This document shows, in pieces, positions 1 through 6,280 of a DNA stretch of 13,822 nucleotides. Numbering within the stretch: position 1 is the stretch's first letter; every line of letters starts with the position of its first letter. Source of the DNA: Phycisphaerales bacterium (lineage in GTDB: Bacteria > Planctomycetota > Phycisphaerae > Tepidisphaerales > Tepidisphaeraceae); contig JAQGHP010000546.1 of assembly GCA_028288775.1 (NCBI GenBank), positions 1 through 13,822 on the forward strand, written 5' to 3'. The notes beneath the pieces were generated by a model. It worked only from the letters and a program-made list of their open reading frames with translations, was not told the DNA's origin and searched no databases. A program made the translations under genes and the position numbers.

Positions 1-407
1 TCGAGGTAGACGAGCTTCGCTTCCTTGACGCCAGCCTGCTTGCACACCCGCGTAACGGCGGCGAAATACCGCATGACGCTACGCTCGTCGGCGCGGATCA
101 CCACGGCTTGGTCCGGATTGCGTTTTACGGAAGCCGCGACGACTTCCCCGAGCTGCGGGTTGTCATAGGTCTTCCCCGCGACGACGGTCGTGCCGTCCTG
201 CTTGATGTTGATGATAAGCTGCCGCGGGGCGGCGGACAGCGGACTAATTGACGAAGAGGTCTTGGGCAGTTGCACGGCCAGGTCCTTCTCCACCTGCGCG
301 AAAGTCGTCGCGCACATGAAAAAGATGAGCAGGTTGAAGACCATATCCGTCAACGGCACGAGGTTGAACGGCTCTTCGCCTTCAGTGAGAGGATCCTTGA
401 TTCTCAT
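1..407 (-). CDS. exbD: ExbD/TolR-type biopolymer transport protein (3' end cut off by the window)
   Basis: Visible: 135 residues from the ATG at 407, with a GGGAGGA ribosome site 8 nt upstream, reading off the left edge. After a short cytoplasmic N-terminus comes one membrane helix at about residues 14-36. It contains the family hallmark NLVPLTDMVFNLLIFFM, with the proton-carrying aspartate at Asp21. A periplasmic domain follows, including the typical segment around PDQAVVIRADERSVMRYFAA. Known of the family: ExbD/TolR forms a proton-conducting stator with an ExbB/TolQ pentamer and passes energy to a periplasmic partner. It lies downstream of exbB, but 272 nt away rather than the usual few bases, with repeats between. 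A second exbD or further partners could lie beyond position 1. The family call is firm; ExbD and TolR cannot be told apart without the partner protein. Confidence 0.93.
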   Translation of the reverse strand, partial: MRIKDPLTEGEEPFNLVPLTDMVFNLLIFFMCATTFAQVEKDLAVQLPKTSSSISPLSAAPRQLIINIKQDGTTVVAGKTYDNPQLGEVVAASVKRNPDQAVVIRADERSVMRYFAAVTRVCKQAGVKEAKLVYL

Positions 408-443
408 CGCGGTTGTCCTCCCATCGACGGGTGAAAGTCGGAT

Positions 444-551
444 TGCAAAATGCAAAATGCAAAGTGCAAAATGAAAATTGGAAGCCGAAGATCATCTTCC
501 TTACGCCCCTGGCCGCTCCTCATTTTGACTTTTGTATTTTGCATTTTTGCA
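444..551. repeat. Inverted pair of AT-rich TGCAAAA repeat arms in the exbB-exbD gap
   Basis: Arm 444-473 is a run of TGCAAAA/TGCAAAG units. Arm 521-551 is its imperfect reverse complement (CATTTTGACTTTTGTATTTT onward). The roughly 47-nt spacer has ordinary composition. The AT-rich arms stand out from the GC-rich surroundings. The second arm, read on the minus strand, closely matches the 3' arm of the repeat at 4968-5055, so both belong to one dispersed family. The short reading frames across it encode low-complexity peptides and are not genes. Function unknown; it looks like a non-autonomous intergenic repeat. Confidence 0.75.
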
Positions 552-605
552 CGAAATTAATGCCGATCGCTGCGCTCGGCGCGCCGTGCGACGGATACTA
601 AGAAT

Positions 606-666
606 GTAGGGTGGGCGTACTCGCCCACCGTTTCGCTTCACCGGTGGGCGAGTACGCCTACCCTAC
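606..666. repeat. Long palindrome of two self-complementary arms (REPIN-like)
   Basis: Arms 606-630 and 642-666 are 25 nt each and inverse-complementary with a single mismatch that can form a G-U pair in RNA; the loop is 11 nt. Each arm is also a hairpin by itself (GGTGGGCG, loop TACT, CGCCCACC). The element can therefore fold as one long stem or two short ones. It starts 14 nt past the exbB stop codon and may act in the mRNA as an RNA stabiliser or attenuator. There is no T-tract, so it is not a standard intrinsic terminator. The design resembles REP/REPIN elements, but no RAYT transposase is present. Confidence 0.8.
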
Positions 667-679
667 GGATATACATCCT

Positions 680-1510
680 TCACAAAGTCGACGTCGCACG
701 GAGTTCCGCTTCGCTCTCGGCGTTGAAGCCGTATTCGTCGCTGAAGTCGACCAGCGTGTCGTTGATTTCTCCGATGAGGCGCTCGATGCGGCCGACGAAA
801 AAGTAATAGAAGATGGTCACGACGATGGCGACGGCGAGGCCGCCGAAGGTGTTGACCATCGCGACGTAGATGCCTTCGGAGAGGTCCTGCACCTTGCTGT
901 TGCCGGCGGGCGCGTTGGCGCTGGCCTGGAAGGCCACGATCATTCCGGAGATTGTGCCGATGAGGCCCAGCAGCGTGGCGACGGAGCCCAATGCATAAAG
1001 GAAACGCATGTTCCGTCGCAGCTTGAGGGCCTCATTTCCACCGGCGTCTTCGATGGCTTTCTCGGCGGCTTCGAAGCCGCGGGGCAGCCGCTTGATGCCC
1101 GCGGCCACCATCCGCGCGATGGGCGAGTCGTTCCTGCGGCAATAATCAATGGCGGCGGGACGGTCTTCCTTGATGTCCCGGAAGACGTTCTTGAGGCCCG
1201 GGATGAATTGGCGGGGTACGACCTGGCTGCGGCGAAGGGCGAGAAAACGCTCGAGGATAATTGCCACCGCCAGGATGCTGCACAAGGCCAGCGGGTACAT
1301 GAAGATCCCACCCTTGAAGAACAGGTCCACGGCGTTGAGCTTCTTGGTCGTCGCCTGCGCGTCCTCCTGCGAGGGCTGCGTGCTGGCGGCGGGCGCGGGG
1401 GCCGGGGCGTCCTCAGCGTAGAGCGTCACGCCAATTAAGAGGACCGCCGCAAGACCGAGCAACGCGGGCGGCAGGCGAAATCGGCGGAAAGTGTTCCTGA
1501 AATTCCTCAT
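680..1510 (-). CDS. exbB: ExbB/TolQ/MotA-type proton channel protein with an extra N-terminal signal-like segment
   Basis: 276 residues. I choose the ATG at 1510 (MRNFRNTFRR) because AGAAGG lies 5 nt upstream and it puts a basic N-terminus before a hydrophobic stretch; the frame stays open to 1603 without signal-like sequence. Residues 14-31 are a signal peptide or first helix, followed by an Ala/Pro-rich linker (34-46). The three core helices lie at about 64-89, 171-195 and 213-239. The family signature is clear: LGLIGTISGMIVAF (181-194) and TFGGLAVAI (221-229), with a large cytoplasmic loop at about 90-170. Known of the family: it forms the pentameric channel around ExbD and couples proton flow to work in the periplasm. 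It follows the TPR gene by 103 nt in the same direction, so cotranscription is likely. The N-terminal extension before the first core helix is longer than in E. coli ExbB. Confidence 0.94.
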   Translation of the reverse strand: MRNFRNTFRRFRLPPALLGLAAVLLIGVTLYAEDAPAPAPAASTQPSQEDAQATTKKLNAVDLFFKGGIFMYPLALCSILAVAIILERFLALRRSQVVPRQFIPGLKNVFRDIKEDRPAAIDYCRRNDSPIARMVAAGIKRLPRGFEAAEKAIEDAGGNEALKLRRNMRFLYALGSVATLLGLIGTISGMIVAFQASANAPAGNSKVQDLSEGIYVAMVNTFGGLAVAIVVTIFYYFFVGRIERLIGEINDTLVDFSDEYGFNAESEAELRATSTL

Positions 1511-1613
1511 GCGTACCTTCTGGATAAGTGACCGATCGATGTTCAGAACAAACCGCCTTCGAGCACGGCTACTCAATGACCATGCACCACAAGCACCCAG
1601 CACGCACAGTTTT

Positions 1614-4600
1614 CTAGAGGGCCTTTAGCCGCTCCTGCGCGAGCTGGGCTTCCGGGGCGTCCTTATATTTTGCGACGAGCTGGGCGTACTGCTGTTTGGC
1701 CTCTGCGGGCTGCTTGAGCTGCTCGAAGGCCCGGCCGGATTCGAGCAGCGCCCGGGCCGACCATTTGGGGTACTTGTACACGTCTTCGACCGCCAGGAAT
1801 TCCTTGATCGACTGCTCGAGCTTTCCCTCAGCGAGGCACGTTTCGCCGATTTGGAACTGCGCGCGGGCGGCGGTTTCGGTGTTGCTCGTGGCGATGACGC
1901 GCTGGTACGCGGCGCGGGCGGCATCGTACTGCTTCTGGTTCTCCAATGCCCACCCGCTGCCGTACTCGGCGCGGTAGGCGAACTCGCTCTTGGGGAATTT
2001 CTGAAGGAACTGGCGGTAGGTGGCGAGGGCGGCGTCGAACTCCTGCTGCTCCGACTGGGCTTCGCCGAGCCGAAGAAGCGCGACCGGGGCGTCCTTGTAG
2101 TCGGGAAATTTCTTTACGAGCTGCGCCAGCGATTTTTCGGCGCGGTCGAACTTCCCTTCGTCGCAGCTTGCGATTCCGGCTTGCAGCAACGCGGAAGGCG
2201 CAAGCTCGGCGTCGTCCGCGTGGGTTGCGGCGAAGTCCGAGAAGACGGCCGCGGCTTTGTCGGGCTTGTTGAGCTTCGCGTAGCACCAGCCGAGCTGATA
2301 CATCGCCGCGGTCTGCACCTTCGCATCCGCGGACTTGTCGGCGACAACCGTTTCCAGAAGCTCGGCGGCCTCGGGATATTTATTGTCGGCATACAGCAGG
2401 TCGGCTAATTCGGTGCGGGCCGCGGGGGCGAGTTTGCTTTCGGGATGCGCTTTGAGAAGTCGGCGGTAGGATTCGCTCGCCGCGGCGGAGTCTTTGGTTC
2501 CGCGCTGGGCCCAGGCGAGATCGTAAAGAACGGTGTCGGACGCCTTCGGGTCCGCGGCCAAATCGGCCAGCATCTTCGCGGCCTGCTCGTTCTTCCCCTG
2601 CCCACTCAGGATCGTCGCAGCAAGCTGCCTGGCCTTCGGGGCGTTGGGATTGTCCGCGTGAGCGGTGGCGAAGCCCTGGAGCCTCGCGACGGCTTCGTCG
2701 GGTTTCCCGGATTCCTTTAGCGCGACGCCGATCTGAAACGACGCGTCCGCGGCCAACGGATGATTCGGATATTTCTCGACTACCGTCTTCCATTTGCCCG
2801 CGGCGTCCGGATAACGCTTCGCGTCGAAATCGATCCAGCCGAGGAGGTACGTCGCGGGGGCCGCGAGCTCTGCCGGGGCATTGGCCGCGGCGAGTTTGTT
2901 CAGGGCCACGGCGGCCGCATCAGACTTCTTGTTCTTATAGCAAAGCTGGCCGTACTCGATCAGCGCCCGCTGCACCCAGGGATCGTCCGATGGGCCTTGA
3001 GTCAACGGTGCGAGAGTGCTTTGCGCCGCGTCGGCGTCGCCCGCGCCAAGCTGGGCGAGCGCGAGCTTGCACTGTGCCTCGCGTTTTTCGCCCTTGGCCA
3101 TGGCGATGTACTTCTTCAGCGCCTCGGCGGCCTGTGCGCGCTTCTTCTGCTGTAACTGCGCATCGCCCAATAGAAATATTGCCTGCTGCAAGTCGGCGGA
3201 CTTCTCGACCTGGGGATCATCCGCCACAGGCTGGAGCAGGGCTACGGCTTTCTCGTAATTGCCGGCGAAATACTCGCATTGCCCCTGGCGGAACTGGTAG
3301 CGGAGCTTTGCCGTGTCGGTCTTTGCGCCGGCGGCGAGAGAAGCGAAAGCCTTCTGGGCGTCGGGGTATTTTGCCAGGAGGAACAGATTCTCCGCGTCCA
3401 ATTCCGCGGCGGGCGTGGTCATTTCCGACGGGGGCAGGCTGGCCACCTGCGCGCAGGCGGCGTGGCTCTGTTCGTATTTCGCGAGTTTGTGCAGGCAGAA
3501 TGCCTGCCGGTAAATGGCTTCCGAGAGCAGCGGCGATTTCGGAAACTTCGTCGCGAGCGCGGCGAATTCTCCGGCCGCGTCTTCGTACTTGGCGAGCTCC
3601 ATTCCGCACACGGCGCGGTCCAGCAAGATTTGCGGGAGGTTGGCCGGCGCCGGCTGTTGCTGCGCCAGGGAGTCGAGGGCGGCCCGGGCGGAGTCGAATT
3701 TCTTGTCGGCGATGTCGCATTGCGCCAGGCCGTACTGCGCGTCGGGCGCGCGGGACGGATCTTCCTGAACCACCGCCGTCAGCGTCTTGCGCGCATCCAC
3801 GGTCTTTCCGGTCGCGAGCTGCGCGAGGCCCTGCTGAAGCTTTGCGGGTTTGGCGTACGGGCTGGAAGGGAAGTCAGCGGCTACGACGCCCAATTCCTTC
3901 GCCGCCTCGTCATATTTCGCGGCATTGTACAGGGCGATGCCGAGGCTGTAGTGGGCATCGGCCTTGCGCGTTTCGGGGGCGGCGGCGAGCATGCGGCGGT
4001 ACTGCTCGATGGCCGCGTCGCCCTTGCCCTGCGCTTCGAGCGTCTGGCCTAGCAGCAGGATGGCGTCGAGCTTGTACTTTGAATCCGGATGATCCTTCGT
4101 AAGTGTCTCAAGCGTGGCCGCGGCTTCTTCGTTACGGCCCAGGGCGCGAAGGGAAAGCGATTCGAAATAGAGGGCGGTTGGGCGCTCGGTGCTGGTGGGG
4201 TATTTGCCTGCGAAATCCGCCGCGGTTTTCACCGCATCCGCGTGCTTGCCGCCAAGGTACAAGGCCTGCACCTGATATACGCCCGCCGATTCGGCGTGCT
4301 TGCTCTTGGGGTATTTCGCGAGCAAGTCACCGAAGGTAGCTTGTGCGGCGTCGTACTGTTTGCCGGCGAGTTGGCAGTAACCCAGCACGGCCAGCGCCTC
4401 ATCCTTCTGCTCGAACTTCGCGTCCTTGAGGACGGGCTGGAGCGATTCGATGGCGGCCGGGTAATCGTTCAGGCGGTAGGCGCACACGGCTAGAGCGTAA
4501 CGGGCGTTGGTCGCTTCGGGGTGTTGTGGGTTTTGGGCGAGAAATTCCTTGTAACCGTCGGCGGCGAGCTTGAAGAGGCCGCGTTGGAAAAGGCCGTGGG

Positions 4601-4799
4601 CGGCCATCAGTTTTTTCGTGGCCGGGTCTACTTCGGGGGCTTGCGTTTGCGAATTTGCGGGGAGCCGGGCGTCCGCCGCCAGCACCGCGAAGCTTTGCGC
4701 GGGAAGGCCGGGCTTGGCGAGAAGCGGGGTAGCGAGCGCCGCGGACGCCGCACACGCGAGGCCCGGCGTCCACCGCCAATCCATTAGCGAAAACTTCAT
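1614..4799 (-). CDS. Large exported tetratricopeptide-repeat protein
   Basis: 1061 residues from the ATG at 4799. Residues 1-28 look like a signal peptide (MKFSLMDWRW, then an Ala/Leu-rich core to about 28). From about residue 60 to the end the protein is almost entirely TPR/Sel1-like helical pairs, by length some 25 or more units. Typical segments are FGDLLAKYPKSKHAE and WKTVVEKYPNHPLAAD, with the recurrent YP/FP at the end of helix B. No enzymatic domain is visible. Known of TPRs: they are protein-binding solenoids; periplasmic examples include CpoB (YbgF) in the Tol-Pal operon and BamD. Its place directly upstream of exbB and exbD suggests it is the periplasmic partner or scaffold of that motor (inference). 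Several long antisense reading frames across it are GC-rich shadows. Family call firm; partner and cargo unknown. Confidence 0.93.
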   Translation of the reverse strand: MKFSLMDWRWTPGLACAASAALATPLLAKPGLPAQSFAVLAADARLPANSQTQAPEVDPATKKLMAAHGLFQRGLFKLAADGYKEFLAQNPQHPEATNARYALAVCAYRLNDYPAAIESLQPVLKDAKFEQKDEALAVLGYCQLAGKQYDAAQATFGDLLAKYPKSKHAESAGVYQVQALYLGGKHADAVKTAADFAGKYPTSTERPTALYFESLSLRALGRNEEAAATLETLTKDHPDSKYKLDAILLLGQTLEAQGKGDAAIEQYRRMLAAAPETRKADAHYSLGIALYNAAKYDEAAKELGVVAADFPSSPYAKPAKLQQGLAQLATGKTVDARKTLTAVVQEDPSRAPDAQYGLAQCDIADKKFDSARAALDSLAQQQPAPANLPQILLDRAVCGMELAKYEDAAGEFAALATKFPKSPLLSEAIYRQAFCLHKLAKYEQSHAACAQVASLPPSEMTTPAAELDAENLFLLAKYPDAQKAFASLAAGAKTDTAKLRYQFRQGQCEYFAGNYEKAVALLQPVADDPQVEKSADLQQAIFLLGDAQLQQKKRAQAAEALKKYIAMAKGEKREAQCKLALAQLGAGDADAAQSTLAPLTQGPSDDPWVQRALIEYGQLCYKNKKSDAAAVALNKLAAANAPAELAAPATYLLGWIDFDAKRYPDAAGKWKTVVEKYPNHPLAADASFQIGVALKESGKPDEAVARLQGFATAHADNPNAPKARQLAATILSGQGKNEQAAKMLADLAADPKASDTVLYDLAWAQRGTKDSAAASESYRRLLKAHPESKLAPAARTELADLLYADNKYPEAAELLETVVADKSADAKVQTAAMYQLGWCYAKLNKPDKAAAVFSDFAATHADDAELAPSALLQAGIASCDEGKFDRAEKSLAQLVKKFPDYKDAPVALLRLGEAQSEQQEFDAALATYRQFLQKFPKSEFAYRAEYGSGWALENQKQYDAARAAYQRVIATSNTETAARAQFQIGETCLAEGKLEQSIKEFLAVEDVYKYPKWSARALLESGRAFEQLKQPAEAKQQYAQLVAKYKDAPEAQLAQERLKAL

Positions 4800-4805
4800 T
4801 GCCAT

Positions 4806-4811
4806 TCCTCC
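4806..4811 (-). promoter_or_regulatory. Shine-Dalgarno site that fixes the start of the TPR gene
   Basis: On the minus strand GGAGGA is followed directly by ATG (4805-4803), then GCA, then ATG (4799-4797). The first ATG touches the site and is too close to use; the second is 6 nt away, the normal spacing. This favours the start at 4799 (MKFSLMD) over 4805 (MAMKF) or the upstream ATG at 4910. Confidence 0.7.
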
Positions 4812-4828
4812 GAGGGCGCGACACATCA

Positions 4829-4863
4829 GGCGTTTGACGCCGGGGCCGCAAGGGAGTTTGCGG
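4829..4863 (-). promoter_or_regulatory. Two tandem small hairpins in the TPR gene leader
   Basis: 4829-4841 folds as GGCGT-TTG-ACGCC and 4846-4863 as CCGCAA-GGGAGT-TTGCGG (plus-strand reading), both perfect. They lie 18-52 nt upstream of the ribosome site in the presumed 5' leader. They could affect translation or mRNA stability. No known riboswitch or protein-binding leader is recognised. Confidence 0.35.
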
Positions 4864-4921
4864 AACGAGCGACTTGTAAGATTGAGAGCCCGGGACGTCG
4901 GACCATCCACCGGCCCGCATA

Positions 4922-4949
4922 TGTCTAGTTACTTGGACGACGCCGTCAA
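4922..4949 (-). promoter_or_regulatory. Candidate sigma-70-type promoter for the TPR-exbB-exbD unit
   Basis: On the minus strand a TTGACG -35 box (4949-4944) is followed after 16 nt by TAGACA (4927-4922), a weak -10 box matching three of six consensus bases. It would give a leader of about 115 nt. The -35 box is good and the -10 poor, so this is tentative. It sits about 20 nt from the repeat at 4968-5055. Confidence 0.3.
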
Positions 4950-4967
4950 GTTGAAACTAACGCCTGT

Positions 4968-5055
4968 GTCCGCCATTTTGCCTTCTGCATTCAATTCGAT
5001 TGCTGGAGTGCGAATTGAATGCAAAGTGCAAAATGCAAAAGTCAAAATGGCGGAC
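4968..5055. repeat. Imperfect hairpin repeat of the TGCAAAA family
   Basis: 5' arm 4968-4998 begins GTCCGCCATTTTG and ends GCATTCAATTCG; 3' arm 5011-5055 is its reverse complement with about 14 extra nt, a change in the number of TGCAAAA-type units. The loop is 12 nt. The outer 13 nt and the inner 12 nt pair perfectly. Its 3' arm resembles the arm at 521-551. It lies between the divergent TPR gene and tRNA-Leu and has no coding content. It is probably a copy of a dispersed non-autonomous element. Confidence 0.78.
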
Positions 5056-5085
5056 GGAGGCTCATGCCCTTTTACTCTTTCCCCT

Positions 5086-5118
5086 CCTGAACCCCGATCC
5101 CTGAACTCTGAACCCTTG
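5086..5118. repeat. Short degenerate CTGAAC repeat tract
   Basis: CTGAAC occurs at 5087, 5101 and 5108, each followed by CC or TC, and the tract runs into the tRNA promoter's -35 region. It resembles the CTGAACC-type intergenic tracts seen in diverse bacterial genomes (general knowledge, not checked). With three units here, the repeat call is modest. Confidence 0.4.
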
Positions 5119-5122
5119 AGTC

Positions 5123-5150
5123 TTGACTCGGGCGAACCGGCTCGTAATAT
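5123..5150 (+). promoter_or_regulatory. Sigma-70-type promoter of tRNA-Leu
   Basis: TTGACT (5123-5128, five of six consensus bases), a 16-nt spacer, then TAATAT (5145-5150, four of six). The tRNA begins 16 nt after the -10 box, leaving a short 5' leader. The stretch between -10 and the likely start (ACCGTCGC) is GC-rich, as in stable-RNA promoters under stringent control; that last point is inference. Confidence 0.65.
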
Positions 5151-5165
5151 ACCGTCGCACTGCCC

Positions 5166-5247
5166 GCGGCCGTGGCGGAATTGGCAGACGCGCTAGATTC
5201 AGGTTCTAGTGTCGAAAGACGTGCTGGTTCGACTCCAGTCGGCCGCA
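5166..5247 (+). tRNA. tRNA-Leu, anticodon CAG
   Basis: A full class II cloverleaf of 82 nt. Acceptor stem GCGGCCG (5166-5172) pairs with CGGCCGC (5240-5246), with discriminator A at 5247. The D region is TGGCGGAATTGGCAGACGCGC. Anticodon stem CTAGA/TCTAG encloses loop TTCAGGT with anticodon CAG at 5200-5202. A long variable arm has stem GTC-GAAA-GAC. The T arm has GCTGG/CCAGT around TTCGACT. The 3' CCA is not encoded and must be added. The base after the anticodon is G, giving G36-G37, the element recognised by TrmD. It reads the leucine codon CUG. It has its own promoter and terminator. Confidence 0.97.
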
Positions 5248-5253
5248 ATCCAG

Positions 5254-5295
5254 AAGCCCGCAAACGACGTTGGAGCGTGTTGCGGGCTTTCTCAT
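5254..5295 (+). terminator. Intrinsic terminator after tRNA-Leu
   Basis: AAGCCCGCAA (5254-5263) pairs perfectly with TTGCGGGCTT (5280-5289), extendable by ACG/CGT past a one-base bulge, and is followed by a T-rich run (TTTCTCATTT). It begins 6 nt after the tRNA. It makes read-through into the methyltransferase gene unlikely, though no separate promoter for that gene could be identified. Confidence 0.85.
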
Positions 5296-5391
5296 TTCCG
5301 TATCGTGCCGACTACACCACTTCAAACTCCGGTCCGGCTTGGCGGGGATGCCCGCCCCAACGGTTTTGATCCGCTTGGCAATCTGGACCAT

Positions 5392-6258
5392 ATGGCTTCG
5401 CTGATAGGCGAGGTCAGCGGCGAATCCGTCGCCGTGGTGGTTGATCGGCTTGAAAACGAGCGGCTGCATCCGGGAAAAACGGTCGCCGATGACTTCGCAC
5501 GGCACGGCGGGCCACGCTACGAATGGGGACCGCACCTCGAATCCTTTTATGCTTCGACCAATGCGTTCCTCTACGAATTAGCGGTTTGGAACCGCAACGC
5601 CTTGAAGCGCCGGATGCGTCGATGGGTGACACGCCACATGGCCTGCTCGGGCGCCGCATTGGACGTATTAAGCGTCGGCGACGGGCTGGGCTTCGACTGT
5701 CTTCATCTGGCACGCAAGCGGCATCGGGTGACATACTTCGAACTCCCCGGTCTGGGCGAGCAGTTCGCACGAAAGCTCTTCCAGCGCAGCGGATACCAAA
5801 TCCCGATGCTCACCGACCCGGCGCGCATCCCGCTCGAATCCTTCGATGTCGTCACGTGCTTCGACGTCCTGGAGCACGTCCCCGACCCGCCGGCGATGGT
5901 GCGCACGCTGGCATCCTATCTGCGGCCCGGCGGGCTCTTGTATGTCAGCGCGCCGTTTTTCATGGTGCTGCCGTGGTACCCGACGCACCTGCGATCCAAT
6001 CGAAAGTTCAGCGGGAACCTGAAACTTTACCGTCAGGCCGGACTGCGGCTGGCAGGTGGGTGCTTTAGCTGGCTGCCGATCGTGCTGCAAAAGGCTGGTG
6101 GTGATGCACCGCCCCGCGGGATCGCGGAAACATTGCCGGTGCGCCTGGCGATTCCGTTCCATCTGACGGGACGGGTGAGCGCGTGGGCGTTTTCCCCCGG
6201 GCACCTCGTCCGGCGGATATGCAATCGGGGGTTCGACAACGCGCGTTCATCAACGTAA
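5392..6258 (+). CDS. Class I SAM-dependent methyltransferase
   Basis: 288 residues from the ATG at 5392. The open frame extends back into the tRNA and its terminator, so the real start must be downstream. ATG 5392 is the first ATG after the terminator in this frame; GTG at 5305 is an alternative, and neither has a good ribosome site. Motif I is DVLSVGDGLG (91-100), the acidic residue ending strand 2 is Glu117 (YFELPG), motif II is FDVVTCFDVLEHV (151-163), and LRPGGLLYVSAP (177-188) is motif III. This is the usual Methyltransf_11/23 Rossmann fold binding S-adenosylmethionine. The region before residue 85 and the C-terminal 90 residues probably bind the acceptor, which cannot be named. A small GGCGGG/CCCGCC hairpin (5341-5356) lies in the leader. 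It stands alone, converging on the dockerin gene with only 22 nt between them. Confidence 0.88.
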   Translation: MASLIGEVSGESVAVVVDRLENERLHPGKTVADDFARHGGPRYEWGPHLESFYASTNAFLYELAVWNRNALKRRMRRWVTRHMACSGAALDVLSVGDGLGFDCLHLARKRHRVTYFELPGLGEQFARKLFQRSGYQIPMLTDPARIPLESFDVVTCFDVLEHVPDPPAMVRTLASYLRPGGLLYVSAPFFMVLPWYPTHLRSNRKFSGNLKLYRQAGLRLAGGCFSWLPIVLQKAGGDAPPRGIAETLPVRLAIPFHLTGRVSAWAFSPGHLVRRICNRGFDNARSST

Positions 6259-6280
6259 GGCTTCGGCGGGCTGTATCGTG

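Noticed and set aside
444..551. CRISPR array from the repeated TGCAAAA units
   Set aside because: Units are 7-8 nt without spacers, and no cas gene is present.
611..1438. 275-codon plus-strand frame opposite exbB
   Set aside because: Antisense to a clear ExbB with three helices; its start lies inside the palindrome.
2990..4102. Long plus-strand reading frames (to 370 codons) opposite the TPR gene
   Set aside because: Arg/Pro/Ala-rich peptides without domains, antisense to a clear TPR gene; typical of GC-rich shadows.
5166..5295. tRNA-Leu as an integration site
   Set aside because: No integrase gene and no repeated tRNA 3' end were found downstream.
5209..5391. Methyltransferase start at 5209
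   Set aside because: It lies inside the tRNA-Leu gene and would cross the terminator.
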